A DNA stretch of 64,000 bases from Thermus brockianus (GCF_001880325.1 NZ_CP016312.1:372001-436000); one strand, 5' to 3'; numbered from the stretch's first letter, positions 17,890 through 26,894 are shown. The notes: generated from the letters alone by a model not told the origin. Numbers and translations are program-made.

Positions 17890-19037
17890 CGCCGCATCAC
17901 CTCCCAAAGGGCGAAGGCGTGCACCGCCGCCCCAAGGGCCAGGGCCCACCCCGCCCAGGGGAAGAGGGGAAAGGCCAAGGCCCCAAGCCCCCAAAGCCCC
18001 CCCGCCAGGTACCCAAGCCCCTCTGGGAGCATGTCCTTGAGGAGAGGTACCCGTTCCTTCCCCGCCCTGGGAGCGTAGCGGTGGGTCCAGACCAAAAAGG
18101 GAAGGATTTTGTAGAGCATCCCGCTCACCACGAGCCCCACAAACCCCAGGGCGAACCACCAAACGGCCCAGAGGGGCCTAGCGGGAAGGGCCATCAGGGC
18201 CAGGCCCAGGAAACCAAGCCCCGCCAGGTAGTGCCGCACCCCGATGTCCAGGTTCCGCTTTGCCCGGTGGCGAAGGATCCGGTAGGTATCGTAAAGAGCA
18301 AGGCCATAGGCGAGGAGGAGGAGAACATACCCAAGCCTCTCCCCCAAAGTAAGCCCCCCAAGCCCCAGGTTGGCCACCCAGAGGAGAAGCCCCAAGACCC
18401 CCTCGTCCACCCCGTGGGTGAGGGTGAACATGGAAAGGAGCTTGTACCCTACCCCCAGGATGGAAAGGAGGAAAACCCCGCCGAGCCCGGCGAGGAGGTG
18501 CCAAGCCAAGCGCTCGGGGTCGTAGAACCCGAAGCGGAGGGCAAGGGCCTGGACCAAGCCCAAGAGGGGGGTTAGGACCAGGTAGAAGACCACCCAGGCG
18601 AGGGCGGTGGCCACCCGGTTCCAGCGGGGGGCGAGGCGGAAGGTCCGGTAGGCATGGTAGGCAAAGAGGAGGAGGGCGCAAAGGGCCAACCCCCCGCCCA
18701 GGGGGACGAGGACTGGCAGCCAGGCAAAGCCCAGGGCCAAGAGCGCTACCCCCAAGGCCCAAAGGGCCATCACCGGGTAGCCGAGGCCGGGGCGGTAGAG
18801 GGGGGCTTCCAGCACTACGGGCAAAAGCTGGTGCATGGCCCCGAGGAGCACCCCTACCCCAAAGCCCAAGAGGTAGAGGTGGGCCCCCGCCAGACCCACG
18901 GGGTGCCGGGGCACGAGGAACGCCTCCGGGTGGAGGACCCAAAGCCAAGCCCCCCAAAGGAGAAAGGCTTCCCCCAGGAAGATAAACCCGGCGGGAACAG
19001 CCAAGGGGATAACCCGGGTGTGGGCGGTCGCCACCAT
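17886..19037 (-). CDS. Polytopic membrane protein with haem-copper-oxidase-like motifs
   Basis: A 383-residue, roughly 12-helix membrane protein that I cannot name. It repeats a pattern seen in subunit I of haem-copper enzymes, a His followed by Leu-Gly-Phe/Gly and a Gly-x2-Tyr/His-x2-Leu-Pro end: HLYLLGFG...MHQLLP near residue 53, HLLAGLGG...GYKLLS near 180, and [16 protein letters not shown] near 300. Such His could bind haem or metal. It starts a two-gene transcript with the DUF59 gene. The start codon is leaderless: GAGGAT (19049-19044), 6 nt, ATG at 19037, with a CRP/FNR-type site centred exactly 41.5 bp upstream. A role in NO handling or electron transfer is inferred from that control and from the nar neighbourhood. 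Confidence 0.75.
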   Translation of the reverse strand: MVATAHTRVIPLAVPAGFIFLGEAFLLWGAWLWVLHPEAFLVPRHPVGLAGAHLYLLGFGVGVLLGAMHQLLPVVLEAPLYRPGLGYPVMALWALGVALLALGFAWLPVLVPLGGGLALCALLLFAYHAYRTFRLAPRWNRVATALAWVVFYLVLTPLLGLVQALALRFGFYDPERLAWHLLAGLGGVFLLSILGVGYKLLSMFTLTHGVDEGVLGLLLWVANLGLGGLTLGERLGYVLLLLAYGLALYDTYRILRHRAKRNLDIGVRHYLAGLGFLGLALMALPARPLWAVWWFALGFVGLVVSGMLYKILPFLVWTHRYAPRAGKERVPLLKDMLPEGLGYLAGGLWGLGALAFPLFPWAGWALALGAAVHAFALWEVMRR

Positions 19038-19043
19038 GCCCTA

Positions 19044-19085
19044 ATCCTCAGGGCCCCACGCAGGCTTCGCCATAACCTAGGTCAT
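19044..19085 (-). promoter_or_regulatory. Leaderless promoter with CRP/FNR-geometry site (centre -41.5)
   Basis: The site ATAACCTAGGTCAT (19072-19085) fits NNGAC-N4-GTCNN with one weaker half. Its centre, 19078.5, is 41.5 bp from the A of the ATG at 19037, the class II activator position. The -10 is GAGGAT (19049-19044 on the minus strand), 6 nt before the ATG. Confidence 0.6.
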
Positions 19086-19087
19086 GG

Positions 19088-19930
19088 CTAGCGCCCGGGG
19101 GGAAGCAGGGTGAGGGTATCTCCCTCGGCCAAGAGGGTGGCCAGGCCCTTTAGGTAGCGCACGTCCCGGCCGTTTAAGAGGACGGCGAAACGGGGGCGGA
19201 GGCGCCAAAGGGTTTTGGGCTCCAACCAAAGCCCCACCGCCTCCTCGGCAAAGAGGGGCTCTAGGGAAACGTCCCTTAGGGCGGGGAAGGCGGTATACAC
19301 CTTGCGCAAGGCCTCCTCCACGCTACCCGCCCGCAGGGAAAGGGGCTTGGGCAAGGCGGGGTAGGCCAGGCCTAGGGCCTGGAAGCGGACGGAAACCCCT
19401 CCTTCCCGTAGGGCCAGGGCGGCGTCAAAGCCTTTGCGCATCACCTCCTCTTGGGCGGAGAGGTAGACGAGCCACGGGCGGACGTCCCCCACCCTTTCCG
19501 CCACGTACCGCCCCACCTGGGCGAAGGAAAGGCCCACGTACTCCGGGGGGATGTAGGCCCCCTTGGGCCCCAGGCCCCCGTGCCAAAGCCCGGCCCGGTA
19601 GACCTCCCGGGCGAACTCCGCCGAAGTGTCCACCCCCAGGGTGCGCGCCAACCAGGCGGCGAAAAAAGCCCGCCTAAGGTAAAGCTCCCCCTCGGGCACC
19701 CGTCCTTCCCAGCCTAAGGCCCTGGCCGTGCCGGGGTGGCGGCTTAGGTGCTCGTAAACCTCGGCCACGAAGCGGGAAGCCCCCTCCAGAAGCCGCTCCG
19801 TATCCAGGCGCATGCCCCGCTTGGCCTCCTCGGTAAGCCCCCCAAAGGCCAAGAGGTCCTGGAAAACCTCCTCGGGCAAGGGGGGTAGCTCTAGCGCAAG
19901 GGTTTCCACCCCCACCTCTACCGGCTTCAC
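19088..19930 (-). CDS. Globin (protoglobin-like) fused to a MoaD/ThiS-like ubiquitin fold
   Basis: A 280-residue cytoplasmic protein. Residues 20-170 resemble the globin domain of protoglobins and globin-coupled sensors, with His117 (YRAGLWHGGLG) in the position of the haem-binding proximal His. Residues 181-280 resemble MoaD, the sulfur carrier for molybdopterin: GSVEEALRKVY, VLLNGRDVRYLKGL, AEGDTLTLLPP. The protein ends PPGR instead of the Gly-Gly tail that MoaD needs for thiocarboxylation, so the domain is probably a binding module. The start is the GTG at 19930, with GGAGG upstream and overlap with the preceding stop (GTGA). A haem NO/O2 sensor or dioxygenase that contacts the molybdenum-cofactor machinery or NarG is a hypothesis only. 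Confidence 0.75.
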   Translation of the reverse strand: MKPVEVGVETLALELPPLPEEVFQDLLAFGGLTEEAKRGMRLDTERLLEGASRFVAEVYEHLSRHPGTARALGWEGRVPEGELYLRRAFFAAWLARTLGVDTSAEFAREVYRAGLWHGGLGPKGAYIPPEYVGLSFAQVGRYVAERVGDVRPWLVYLSAQEEVMRKGFDAALALREGGVSVRFQALGLAYPALPKPLSLRAGSVEEALRKVYTAFPALRDVSLEPLFAEEAVGLWLEPKTLWRLRPRFAVLLNGRDVRYLKGLATLLAEGDTLTLLPPGR

Positions 19931-20364
19931 GCCTTCCTCCTTTCCCGCTCCTCGCGCATTTTCCTCAGCATATCCGCCGTCACCACCCGCTTGCCCATGG
20001 CGTGGGCGAATACCAAGGTGGCGAGAAGCTGCAAGGCCCCCCCAAGGGCAAGCCAGGGGCGAAGCCCCTCGTGGCCCATAAGGTAGAGGGGCTCCAAGGC
20101 AAGCCGCAGGAGGAGCCCGGCGTTGAGGAGGGAAAAGGTCAGGGCCTCGAGGGCCTCCTGCCGAAGCCCGCCAGGCCTGGGCATCATCCAGTAAGCCACG
20201 CCCATGACCATCTGCAAGAAAAACCCCACGAGGCCTGCGTGCACGTGGCTTGGACGAAAGGGGCCCACCAGGGAAGGAAAAAGGTAAAAGAGGCTTCCCA
20301 GGAGGGCGGTGTACACCAGGTACAAAAGAGCCGCCCGCACGAAGAGGAAGTGCCAAAAACCCAT
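19927..20364 (-). CDS. Small haem-copper-oxidase-like membrane protein
   Basis: A 145-residue protein with about four membrane helices. HVHAGLVGFFLQMVMGVAYW, followed by MMPR, in the second helix closely resembles a helix of subunit I of haem-copper oxidases and NO reductases (His, Gly-Phe-Phe, Gly-x2-Tyr, Pro). A related protein lies at 44864-45241. The start shares bases with the stop of the upstream DUF1858/DUF2249 gene (TAATG). It may carry haem between NO-related proteins or be a stand-alone haem-binding subunit; the function is unknown. Confidence 0.75.
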   Translation of the reverse strand: MGFWHFLFVRAALLYLVYTALLGSLFYLFPSLVGPFRPSHVHAGLVGFFLQMVMGVAYWMMPRPGGLRQEALEALTFSLLNAGLLLRLALEPLYLMGHEGLRPWLALGGALQLLATLVFAHAMGKRVVTADMLRKMREERERRKA

Positions 20365-21158
20365 TACCCTCCCTTGCGGATGAGGAGCTTCACCTGGCCC
20401 GGACCCAGGTCCTTTAGGGCGTAGGCGTGCCCTTCCTCCTCCAAACGGGCGAGGAGATGGATGGGGCGGCGCACGTGGTGGACCAATAGCTTCTCCCCCG
20501 GCCTCAAGGAGGCCAGCGCCTCCAAAACCCGCACCATCGGCAGGGGAGGCTCGAGGTTCTCCTCAACGACCACCTCCGCCTGGTAGTCTTCCCAATCCTC
20601 CTCGGCGAGGGAGCGCAACGGGGGGGCTTGCTGACTCTCCCCCACGCTTTCCCGGTAGAAGTGGGCGCGGAAGTGGTTCTCCCCTAGCTTTTCGCACCAG
20701 GCGGCAAAGCCCTGCTTACCCAACACCCGGTAAAGGGGCACGGGCTCAAAAAGAACCTCCAGCACGAGCCTCTTTCCGGGACCCACCTCCTTAGCGGCGG
20801 CCATGATGTGGGCAAACGGTTCCCCACCCCTTTCCAGGATGGGGCGCACGTCCAGGTGAAAGCCCACGGGGGCATCCAGCCAGGGAGGGGGCGGGGTAAG
20901 AAGGAGGCTTTCCTCCAAGGAGGAAGGCGGTGGGGCCTCCGAGGCCACCCCCAAGGCCTGGTTGAGCCGCGCCACCAGCTCCTCAGGAGCGAGCCCGGCC
21001 ACCCTGGCTGCCTGGGCCACGGTGACCAGGTTGGACATGGTCCGGCGCAGGAGAGGGTTCTTCAGCTTCTGGAAAGCAGGGCTAGCCTCCAAAAAGACCT
21101 CCAGGAGCCCAGGCCAGCGCTTTAGGACCTCCGCCACCTTCATCTCCGGCCGGACCAT
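20364..21158 (-). CDS. DUF1858 + DUF2249 domain protein
   Basis: A 264-residue cytoplasmic protein. Residues 1-65 match DUF1858 (VAEVLKRWPGLLEVFLE, later LLRRTMSNLVTVAQAARVAG). Residues about 95-165 and 185-264 look like two DUF2249 units, a TusA-like fold (LDVRPILERGG...; LEPPLPMVRVLEALASLRPG). These domains cluster with NO-stress and Fe-S repair genes in many bacteria, but their chemistry is not settled. I chose the ATG at 21158 because AGGAGG precedes it by a good distance; a longer frame lacks such a site. It is the second gene of the transcript beginning at 21385. Confidence 0.8.
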   Translation of the reverse strand: MVRPEMKVAEVLKRWPGLLEVFLEASPAFQKLKNPLLRRTMSNLVTVAQAARVAGLAPEELVARLNQALGVASEAPPPSSLEESLLLTPPPPWLDAPVGFHLDVRPILERGGEPFAHIMAAAKEVGPGKRLVLEVLFEPVPLYRVLGKQGFAAWCEKLGENHFRAHFYRESVGESQQAPPLRSLAEEDWEDYQAEVVVEENLEPPLPMVRVLEALASLRPGEKLLVHHVRRPIHLLARLEEEGHAYALKDLGPGQVKLLIRKGG

Positions 21159-21166
21159 ACCGCCTC

Positions 21167-21385
21167 CTACTGCCGGGTGATCCGAACCCGCCACACCTCC
21201 GGCCCGGCCTCGAGGTACTCCCAGGCGAAAGCCCCGGGCCGCTCCGCCTGGAACTGGTAGTAAAGGGGCCTGGGGTCGTGGTCGTTGACCAAAACGAAGC
21301 TCTGCCCCGGCTTCAAGCTGTCAAAGACGCCAAAAATCCGTGGGTGCCGCTCTCTTGGGGGTATGGTGCGAACGTCCAGCTCCAT
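21167..21385 (-). CDS. DUF2249-domain protein
   Basis: A 72-residue single-domain protein: LDVRTIPPRERHPRIFGVFD, then LKPGQSFVLVNDHDPRPLYYQF, the hallmark of DUF2249. It heads a four-gene leftward transcript (this gene, the DUF1858/DUF2249 protein, a small haem-copper-like protein, the globin-MoaD fusion). A CRP/FNR-type palindrome is centred 45.5 bp before the ATG and GAAACT (21400-21395) can serve as -10, which would give a transcript with only about 4 nt of leader. A role in NO or metal handling is inferred from the operon. Confidence 0.82.
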   Translation of the reverse strand: MELDVRTIPPRERHPRIFGVFDSLKPGQSFVLVNDHDPRPLYYQFQAERPGAFAWEYLEAGPEVWRVRITRQ

Positions 21386-21394
21386 AGCGCCCTC

Positions 21395-21437
21395 AGTTTC
21401 CCCGGGCCAGTCCCCCTTTCGCCATGACCTGGGTCAA
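21395..21437 (-). promoter_or_regulatory. Promoter with CRP/FNR-geometry site for the DUF2249 operon
   Basis: On the minus strand TTGACCCAGGTCAT (21437-21424) is identical to the site before the DUF542 gene at 44323. Its centre is 21430.5. With a transcript start near 21389, the site is at -41.5 and GAAACT (21400-21395) is the -10. Confidence 0.65.
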
Positions 21438-21445
21438 AGGGAAAA

Positions 21446-21466
21446 GCCCCCGCCAAAGGCGGGGGC
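21446..21466 (-). terminator. Intrinsic terminator of the nar operon
   Basis: A perfect 9-bp stem GCCCCCGCC/GGCGGGGGC with an AAA (TTT on the minus strand) loop, followed on the minus strand by TTTT. It is 19 nt after the narK2 stop and separates the nar operon from the DUF2249 operon. Confidence 0.85.
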
Positions 21467-21484
21467 CACCAGCCAGGCCTGGAT

Positions 21485-22816
21485 TCAACAGGGCTTCTCC
21501 GCCCCCTTACGGGCATAGTAGTACCAGTTCAGGAAGAGGTTCAGAGCGTAGAAGACCATGAGGCCGTAGAAAAAGGCGGTAAAGCCCCCCGTGGCCTTTT
21601 GGGTGTAAGCGGCTAGTGTGGAGAAGATAAAGGGCCCGTAAGCGCCGATGGCCGCCGTCCAGCCGATCACCCCACCCGCCTGCCTGGGGGGGAAGATCAT
21701 GGGCATCTGCTTAAAGGTGCTGGCGTTGCCCACCCCGCTAAAGAAGAAGACCAGGAGCATGGCCAGCACAAAGAAAGGGAATTGTTCCAAGGACGTAGGG
21801 CGGGTGAAGAGGGTAACCAGGAGGGCCGAAAGGAAGATGCCCATGGCGGCCACCTGGGTCACGATGGCCCCGCCGAAGCGGTCCGTAACGGGCCCGGCCA
21901 TCACCCGGGCCAAGGAACCCACCAGGGGCCCAAGGAAGGCATAGCGCAAGGGATCGGGGGCGCCATCAAACTTCCCGTAGACCTCCCGGATGAGCAGGGG
22001 GAAGATGGCGGAAAAGCCCGAGAAGGAACCGAAGGTCATGATGTAGAGGCTGGTCATGATCCAGGTGTGCTTATCCCGGAAAATGTCCAGCTGCTCGCGG
22101 AAGTTGGCCCGCACTGGGACGCTCCGCAAAAAGGTCCAGGCAAGCCAGGCTCCCACCAGCACAAAGGGAATCCAAACAAACGTGGCGTTTTGCAACCAGA
22201 TGGGCTGGCTGACGCCAGGCTTAGGGGTAAAGGTCTGGGAACTCCCCAGCAGGGAACTGGAGAGGGCAAAGCCGATGACCCAAGGGGTTACGAACTGCAC
22301 CACGGAAACCCCAAAGTTGCCGATCCCCGCCTGCAAGCCCAAGGCCGTTCCCTGTAGGCGTTTGGGGAAGAAGTAGCTGGTGGAGGGCATGAAGCCGGAA
22401 AAGTTCCCTCCGCCCACGCCGGCCAAAAAGGCGAGCAGGAGGAGAACCCAGTAGGGAGTATTCGGGTTCTGAACGGCGAAGCCCCAGCCCAATAACGGCA
22501 CAAGGAGGAGCAAGGTGGAAAACGTCACGAGATGCCGGGTGCCCAGGATAGGCGGTAGGAAGGTCCAAACGATGCGCAACGTCCCTCCCGCCAACCCCGG
22601 CATGGCGGTGAGCCAGAAAAGCTGGGTCGTGTCCAAGGGGAAGCCGGACTTGGGCAGGCGCACCACCAGGGCGCTCACCACGTACCAGGTGATGAAAGAG
22701 AGGGTGAGGTTGAAGGTGGTGATCCAAAGGGTGCGCCAGGCCAAGGCAGGGTCCCAGCGCTTGGGATCCTCGGGATCCCACTCTTTGAGCCAGGTGCCTT
22801 TGAGGGTCTTGATCAT
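21485..22816 (-). CDS. narK2: Nitrate/nitrite transporter NarK2 (NarT) type
   Basis: A 443-residue major facilitator protein with about 12 membrane helices. The two NarK nitrate-signature-like Gly-rich stretches are visible: GVGGGNFSGFMPSTSYFFP near residue 133 and FSGVGNASTFKQMP near 370. It is the last gene of the narCGHJI-K1-K2 operon, overlapping narK1 by 4 nt (ATGA). In Thermus two NarK paralogues have been linked to nitrate uptake and nitrite export. If narK1 is truly frameshifted, this would be the only intact nar-linked transporter. Confidence 0.9.
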   Translation of the reverse strand: MIKTLKGTWLKEWDPEDPKRWDPALAWRTLWITTFNLTLSFITWYVVSALVVRLPKSGFPLDTTQLFWLTAMPGLAGGTLRIVWTFLPPILGTRHLVTFSTLLLLVPLLGWGFAVQNPNTPYWVLLLLAFLAGVGGGNFSGFMPSTSYFFPKRLQGTALGLQAGIGNFGVSVVQFVTPWVIGFALSSSLLGSSQTFTPKPGVSQPIWLQNATFVWIPFVLVGAWLAWTFLRSVPVRANFREQLDIFRDKHTWIMTSLYIMTFGSFSGFSAIFPLLIREVYGKFDGAPDPLRYAFLGPLVGSLARVMAGPVTDRFGGAIVTQVAAMGIFLSALLVTLFTRPTSLEQFPFFVLAMLLVFFFSGVGNASTFKQMPMIFPPRQAGGVIGWTAAIGAYGPFIFSTLAAYTQKATGGFTAFFYGLMVFYALNLFLNWYYYARKGAEKPC

Positions 22817-24140
22817 GGCCGGTCTCCTTTGAGTTCAAAATCGTGCTTGAGGTGCTTGGCCTCCTCTTGGAGAAGTTTGATCACCGTGAGGTGCATCCAA
22901 AGGAAGGCGAGGGCGGTGAGGACGAAGAGCACGAAGAAGGTCATCTGGGGAAGTCCTGTCCAAGCCTGGGCGTAGGCGAAAAGAGGCGGGAGGAAGAAAC
23001 CCCCCAAAGCCCCAAGCATCCCCACCAATCCCCCCACCGCTCCCACGTCCTGAGGGAAGTAGGTGGGGATGTGCTTGTAGACCGCCGCCTTACCGATGCC
23101 CATCCCCACCCCGATGAGGAAGACCAGAAGGGTGAACAGCCAGACGTTCATGGTAAAGCGCATAACCTCCTTGGTCCCCCCTTGGTGTAGAGGACGATGT
23201 GCCCTTCGGGCATCATGAGGATGCCCGAGGCGAGGAGGATGATGCCGAAGGTCCAGTACATGACCCGCCGGGCCCCAAGCCGGTCGGAGAAGTAGCCACC
23301 CACGGGGCGGAGGAGACTCGCTGGGAAGATGAAAAGGGCGGTGAGGAGCGCGGCTTCGTGCAACGGTAGACCGAAGACATCCACGTAGTACTTGGGGAGC
23401 CAAGCGGACAACGCCACGTAAGCGCCGAAGACCACCACGTAGTAGAGGCTGAAGCGCCAGACCCGCACGTACCTGAGAGGCCTAAGCATCTCCAAGAAAG
23501 GCCTTCCCTGCCCTGGGCGCTTGTCTTGCCGGGGGGTGCCGAACCACAGCGCCAGGCCCATGAGGATCAGAAGGATGCTGTAGAGGAAGGGGATGAAGCG
23601 CCAACCCCCAGGGATGAGCCCCCCCAGATACCCGGCAGGCGGGATACTGGCGATGAGGGCAGGGCCGATGAACTTGGTGAGGCTGGCCCCCACGTTCCCC
23701 GCCCCGAAGACCCCTAGAGCGAACCCCTGTTGCTCCTTGGGGAACCAAGCGGAGTTCCAAGCGATACCCACACTGAAGCTGTTCCCGGCAAAGCCCACCA
23801 AGAAGGCGTAGAGAAGTAGCTCCTCGTAGCTTCCGGCGCGGGACACCAGGTAGGCGGGGATGGCGGTGAAGAAGAGCATCAGGGTGAAGACCAGCCGTCC
23901 CCCGTAGCGGTCAGCAAAGATGCCCGCCAAGAGACGCCACAAGGAACCATTCAGAATGGCCACCGCTGAGAGCCAGGAAAGCTGCACATCCGTGAGGCCA
24001 AACTCCTTACGGATGGGCACGCCCAGCACCCCGAACATCAGCCAGACGGCGAACATCAGGGTGAAGGCCAAGGTGGAAAGCCAAAGGACGCGGAGCCGCT
24101 CCGGCTTTTCCCTTTCCAGTTGCGCAGGGTCATGGACCAT
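22813..24140 (-). pseudogene. narK1: Nitrate/nitrite transporter NarK1, with an apparent -1 frameshift
   Basis: The 5' frame encodes a NarK-type transporter up to PEGHIVLYTK and then runs out of frame, stopping at 23148. The remaining C-terminal part (TKEVMRFTMNVW onward, about four helices) continues in another frame to 22813. The break is in a run of six C on the plus strand (23176-23181, G on the coding strand); seven would restore one frame of about 442 residues. NarK-type features include GFAGNSFSVGIAWNSAWFP. The downstream narK2 start overlaps the restored stop, which supports an originally intact gene. Either the strain has lost NarK1, or the homopolymer was miscounted in sequencing. 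Confidence 0.82.
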
Positions 24141-24143
24141 GGT

Positions 24144-24821
24144 TCACCTCGCCAGCTTCCTAACCCAGATCACGATCTGCCAGGGCCGCACCAGGTACCC
24201 CAGGGGAACCGTGACGATGTGCACGAGCCGAGAGAAGGGGAAGACAGCGAGCAGGAGCCAGAAGTTGAACACGTGGAGCTTGGTCCAAAAGGGTAGGTCC
24301 AGAACGAGTTCGGACCTAGGCTGAAGGGTGAAGACGGACCACAGGTAAGGGGTCATCACCGCAGGGAACCAGTAGCTCCCGTAGCGGTAAAGGAGGGCGG
24401 TGAGGACCCCAGTGAGGGCGGAGAGGAAGACCAGAACCAAGACGAGATAGTCCATGGCGGTGGAGGCCGCCCGCACCCGGGCCACGGCGATCCGGCGGGT
24501 GAGGAGGACGTACGTGCCCACAAGGGCCCACAGGCCTAGGCCAAGTCCGGTGATCTCCAAGAGGTAAAGCCGCAAGGGGACAGCGTTCCAAAGGAGAAGC
24601 CCTTTGGGAAGCAAGAGGGCCAGAAGATGGCCTAAGAGGACGATGACCAACCCCCAGTGCATGGCGGTGGAGCCGAAGAAGAGGCGTTTTTGCTCCAGAA
24701 GCTGGCTGGACTGGGCGGAAACGGAAAAGGGCCGGTAGACCATGCGGTAGGCGGTAACCGCCACCGCTAAGGTGAGGGCGATGTAGGGAAAAACGCCGAA
24801 AAGGAGGGTGTTCCAGCTCAT
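24144..24821 (-). CDS. narI: Respiratory nitrate reductase gamma subunit (cytochrome b)
   Basis: A 225-residue membrane protein with five predicted helices that carries two b haems and passes electrons from quinol (or NarC) to NarH. Haem-ligand His are visible in MHWGLVIVLLGH (about 54 and 64) and in KLHVFNFW and SRLVHIV near the C-terminus. It has the usual NarI length and sits between narJ and narK1 with 3-nt gaps on both sides. Confidence 0.93.
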   Translation of the reverse strand: MSWNTLLFGVFPYIALTLAVAVTAYRMVYRPFSVSAQSSQLLEQKRLFFGSTAMHWGLVIVLLGHLLALLLPKGLLLWNAVPLRLYLLEITGLGLGLWALVGTYVLLTRRIAVARVRAASTAMDYLVLVLVFLSALTGVLTALLYRYGSYWFPAVMTPYLWSVFTLQPRSELVLDLPFWTKLHVFNFWLLLAVFPFSRLVHIVTVPLGYLVRPWQIVIWVRKLAR

Positions 24822-24824
24822 CCT

Positions 24825-25337
24825 TCACCTCCCCGTCAAGACCCCTTGCAAGGCCTCCCGGACAGCCTCGAGGACCAGAAGGTAGGGGTTTTTGGCGTCC
24901 AGGGTCCGCAGGGTGCGTTCCATCTCCGAAAGCGCCTTGGGCAGGATTTCCAAAAGCTCAGGCAAGGGAGCCTGGCAGCGGGCCAAATAGCGGAGGACAT
25001 TCGCCAGGTGGTCGGGAAGCTCGCTCCCCGGGTCAAGGCCGAGCTCCCGATAAGCCCGCACCAAAGCCGCCAAAAGCTCGCCCCGATGGTAGCTTTCCCC
25101 GTAAGCGGCGTAGCCCACATAGGGAGCGGTGGTGGGGGTAAGGTCCAGGGTCCGGGTGTAGAGCTCCTCCCACTCGCCCAAGGAAAGATCCTCCACCTGT
25201 CGCAAGAAGCGCTCCAACCGTTGCTTGGCTGGACCCCTGGGGCACTCAATCCACCGGCGCCAAAGCTCCTCCAGCCGCCCCGGCACCGGGTAGTCCAACG
25301 CCAGGGCCAGGGTTTCCAACAGGGTGGGGTTCAGCAT
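24825..25337 (-). CDS. narJ: Nitrate reductase assembly chaperone NarJ
   Basis: A 170-residue soluble protein of the NarJ/TorD-type chaperone family, which inserts the molybdenum cofactor into NarG before membrane attachment. Conserved features are LALALDYPVPGRLEELW, then EWEELYTRTLDLTPTTAPYV with the typical Tyr-Thr-x-Thr-Phe/Leu-Asp segment, and a helical C-terminus. It is shorter than the E. coli protein but normal for Thermus-like operons. It lies between narH and narI. Confidence 0.9.
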   Translation of the reverse strand: MLNPTLLETLALALDYPVPGRLEELWRRWIECPRGPAKQRLERFLRQVEDLSLGEWEELYTRTLDLTPTTAPYVGYAAYGESYHRGELLAALVRAYRELGLDPGSELPDHLANVLRYLARCQAPLPELLEILPKALSEMERTLRTLDAKNPYLLVLEAVREALQGVLTGR

Positions 25338-25346
25338 GCTTCCCTC

Positions 25347-26882
25347 CTACTCCCCCCGCACGGGCGGCTGGATGTAGCCAAAGCCCACCTCGCCCTTGGC
25401 GGCCAGGGGGTCGTTCCACACCTCGGCGGCCATCTCCCGGTGGTAAGGGGGCAGAACGAACCGCTCCTCCAAGGTGGGCAAGGTGGTGAGGCGGTAGATG
25501 GCCTCGGCCTCCTCTAGGGAAAGCCCCGCATCCGCCAAAACCTTCAGGGCCTTTTCCGTGGGGCGGCCCTCGAGGCTCTCCTGCCGCTTCAGGATGCGCA
25601 CCGCCAGCATCTTTTTGAGGATGGGAAGGATGAGGGCCTCGTTCCCAGCGGCGAAGAGGTTCGCCAGGTACTTCACGGGCATGCGGGCCTTTTCCAAACC
25701 GGCGTAAAGTTCAAAGTCCAGGTCGGTTTCGGGCAGGTCCAGCCGCACCAGGCCCCCGTTACCCTGGCTCGCCCGCAGGGCCTTCTCCACCGTGGCCACC
25801 ACCGGGGAGAGGGGGGGAACGTAGAACATCATGGCCAGGGTGCGGTACTCGGGGTGGAGGGGCAAAGCGAGCCCCCATACCTTGACGAACTTGTAGATGG
25901 GCGAATTCTGGGCCGCCTTGATCCAGCCTTCGTCTATCCCTTCGTCCCGTGCGGCGGCGATAACCTCGGGGTCAAAGGGATCCAGGATGAGGGAGAGTTG
26001 AGAGGCCACCAGGTCCTCGTCCGGCACCATGGCCGCCTCGGGGATGCGGTCGGCATCGTAAAGCAAGACCCCCATGTAGCGGATCCGCCCCACGCAGGAG
26101 TGGGCGCAGGCCGGGGCCTGGCCGGTTTCCAGCCGGGGAAAGCAAAGGATGCACTTCTCGCTCTTGCCCGTGGCCCAGTTGTAGTAGACCTTCTTGTAGG
26201 GGCAAGCGGCCACGCACATCCGCCAGGCCTTGCACTTGTTCTCGTTGACCAGGACCACGCCGTCCTCGGCCCGCTTGTAGATAGCTCCGCTGGGGCAAGC
26301 GGCCACGCAGGCGGGGTTCAGGCAGTGGTTGCAGATCCGGGGCAGGTACTGGAAGACCACCCCCTCAATCTCCTGAAGCTGCGCCCGTACCTCGGGGTCT
26401 AGGGCCTTTAGGTTGGGGTCGTTTTGGGCGTAGAGAGGGCTTCCCCCCAGGTCGTCGTCCCAGTTGGGCCCCGCCTCCGGGGTCATGGGCTCTCCGGTGA
26501 TCATGGACACGGGGATGGCCGTGGGCTGGTACTCGCTTTCAGGAGCGGTGAAAAGGTCGGAATAGCGGAAGGTGTAGGGTTCGTAGTAGTCGTCCAAGGA
26601 AGGCAGGGCGGGGTTGAAGAAGAGGCGGAAAAGGCCCTGGGCGCGGGAGTGGAGCCTAAGGTCCAGATGGCCGTCCTTGTACGCCCACCCCCCCTTGAAG
26701 CGCTCCTGGTCCTCCCAGCCCGTGGGGTAGCCAGCCCCAGGCCGCGTTTCCACGTTGTTCCACCACATGTACTCCGCGCCCTTGCGGTCGGTCCAAAGGT
26801 TTTTGCAGGCGATGGAGCAGGTGTGGCAGCCGATGCACTTGTCCAGGTGGAAGAGCATGGACATGTGGGCTCTAACCTTCAT
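25347..26882 (-). CDS. narH: Respiratory nitrate reductase beta subunit
   Basis: A 511-residue Fe-S protein that carries electrons from NarI to NarG on the cytoplasmic side. All four Cys groups are present: CIGCHTCSIACK, CNHCLNPACVAACP, CKAWRMCVAACPYKK (the Trp-containing motif of the 3Fe-4S cluster) and CILC with later CAHSC. The spacing matches NarH and gives three 4Fe-4S clusters plus one 3Fe-4S cluster. It sits 12 nt after narG. Confidence 0.96.
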   Translation of the reverse strand: MKVRAHMSMLFHLDKCIGCHTCSIACKNLWTDRKGAEYMWWNNVETRPGAGYPTGWEDQERFKGGWAYKDGHLDLRLHSRAQGLFRLFFNPALPSLDDYYEPYTFRYSDLFTAPESEYQPTAIPVSMITGEPMTPEAGPNWDDDLGGSPLYAQNDPNLKALDPEVRAQLQEIEGVVFQYLPRICNHCLNPACVAACPSGAIYKRAEDGVVLVNENKCKAWRMCVAACPYKKVYYNWATGKSEKCILCFPRLETGQAPACAHSCVGRIRYMGVLLYDADRIPEAAMVPDEDLVASQLSLILDPFDPEVIAAARDEGIDEGWIKAAQNSPIYKFVKVWGLALPLHPEYRTLAMMFYVPPLSPVVATVEKALRASQGNGGLVRLDLPETDLDFELYAGLEKARMPVKYLANLFAAGNEALILPILKKMLAVRILKRQESLEGRPTEKALKVLADAGLSLEEAEAIYRLTTLPTLEERFVLPPYHREMAAEVWNDPLAAKGEVGFGYIQPPVRGE

Positions 26883-26894
26883 GGGCTTCCTCCT

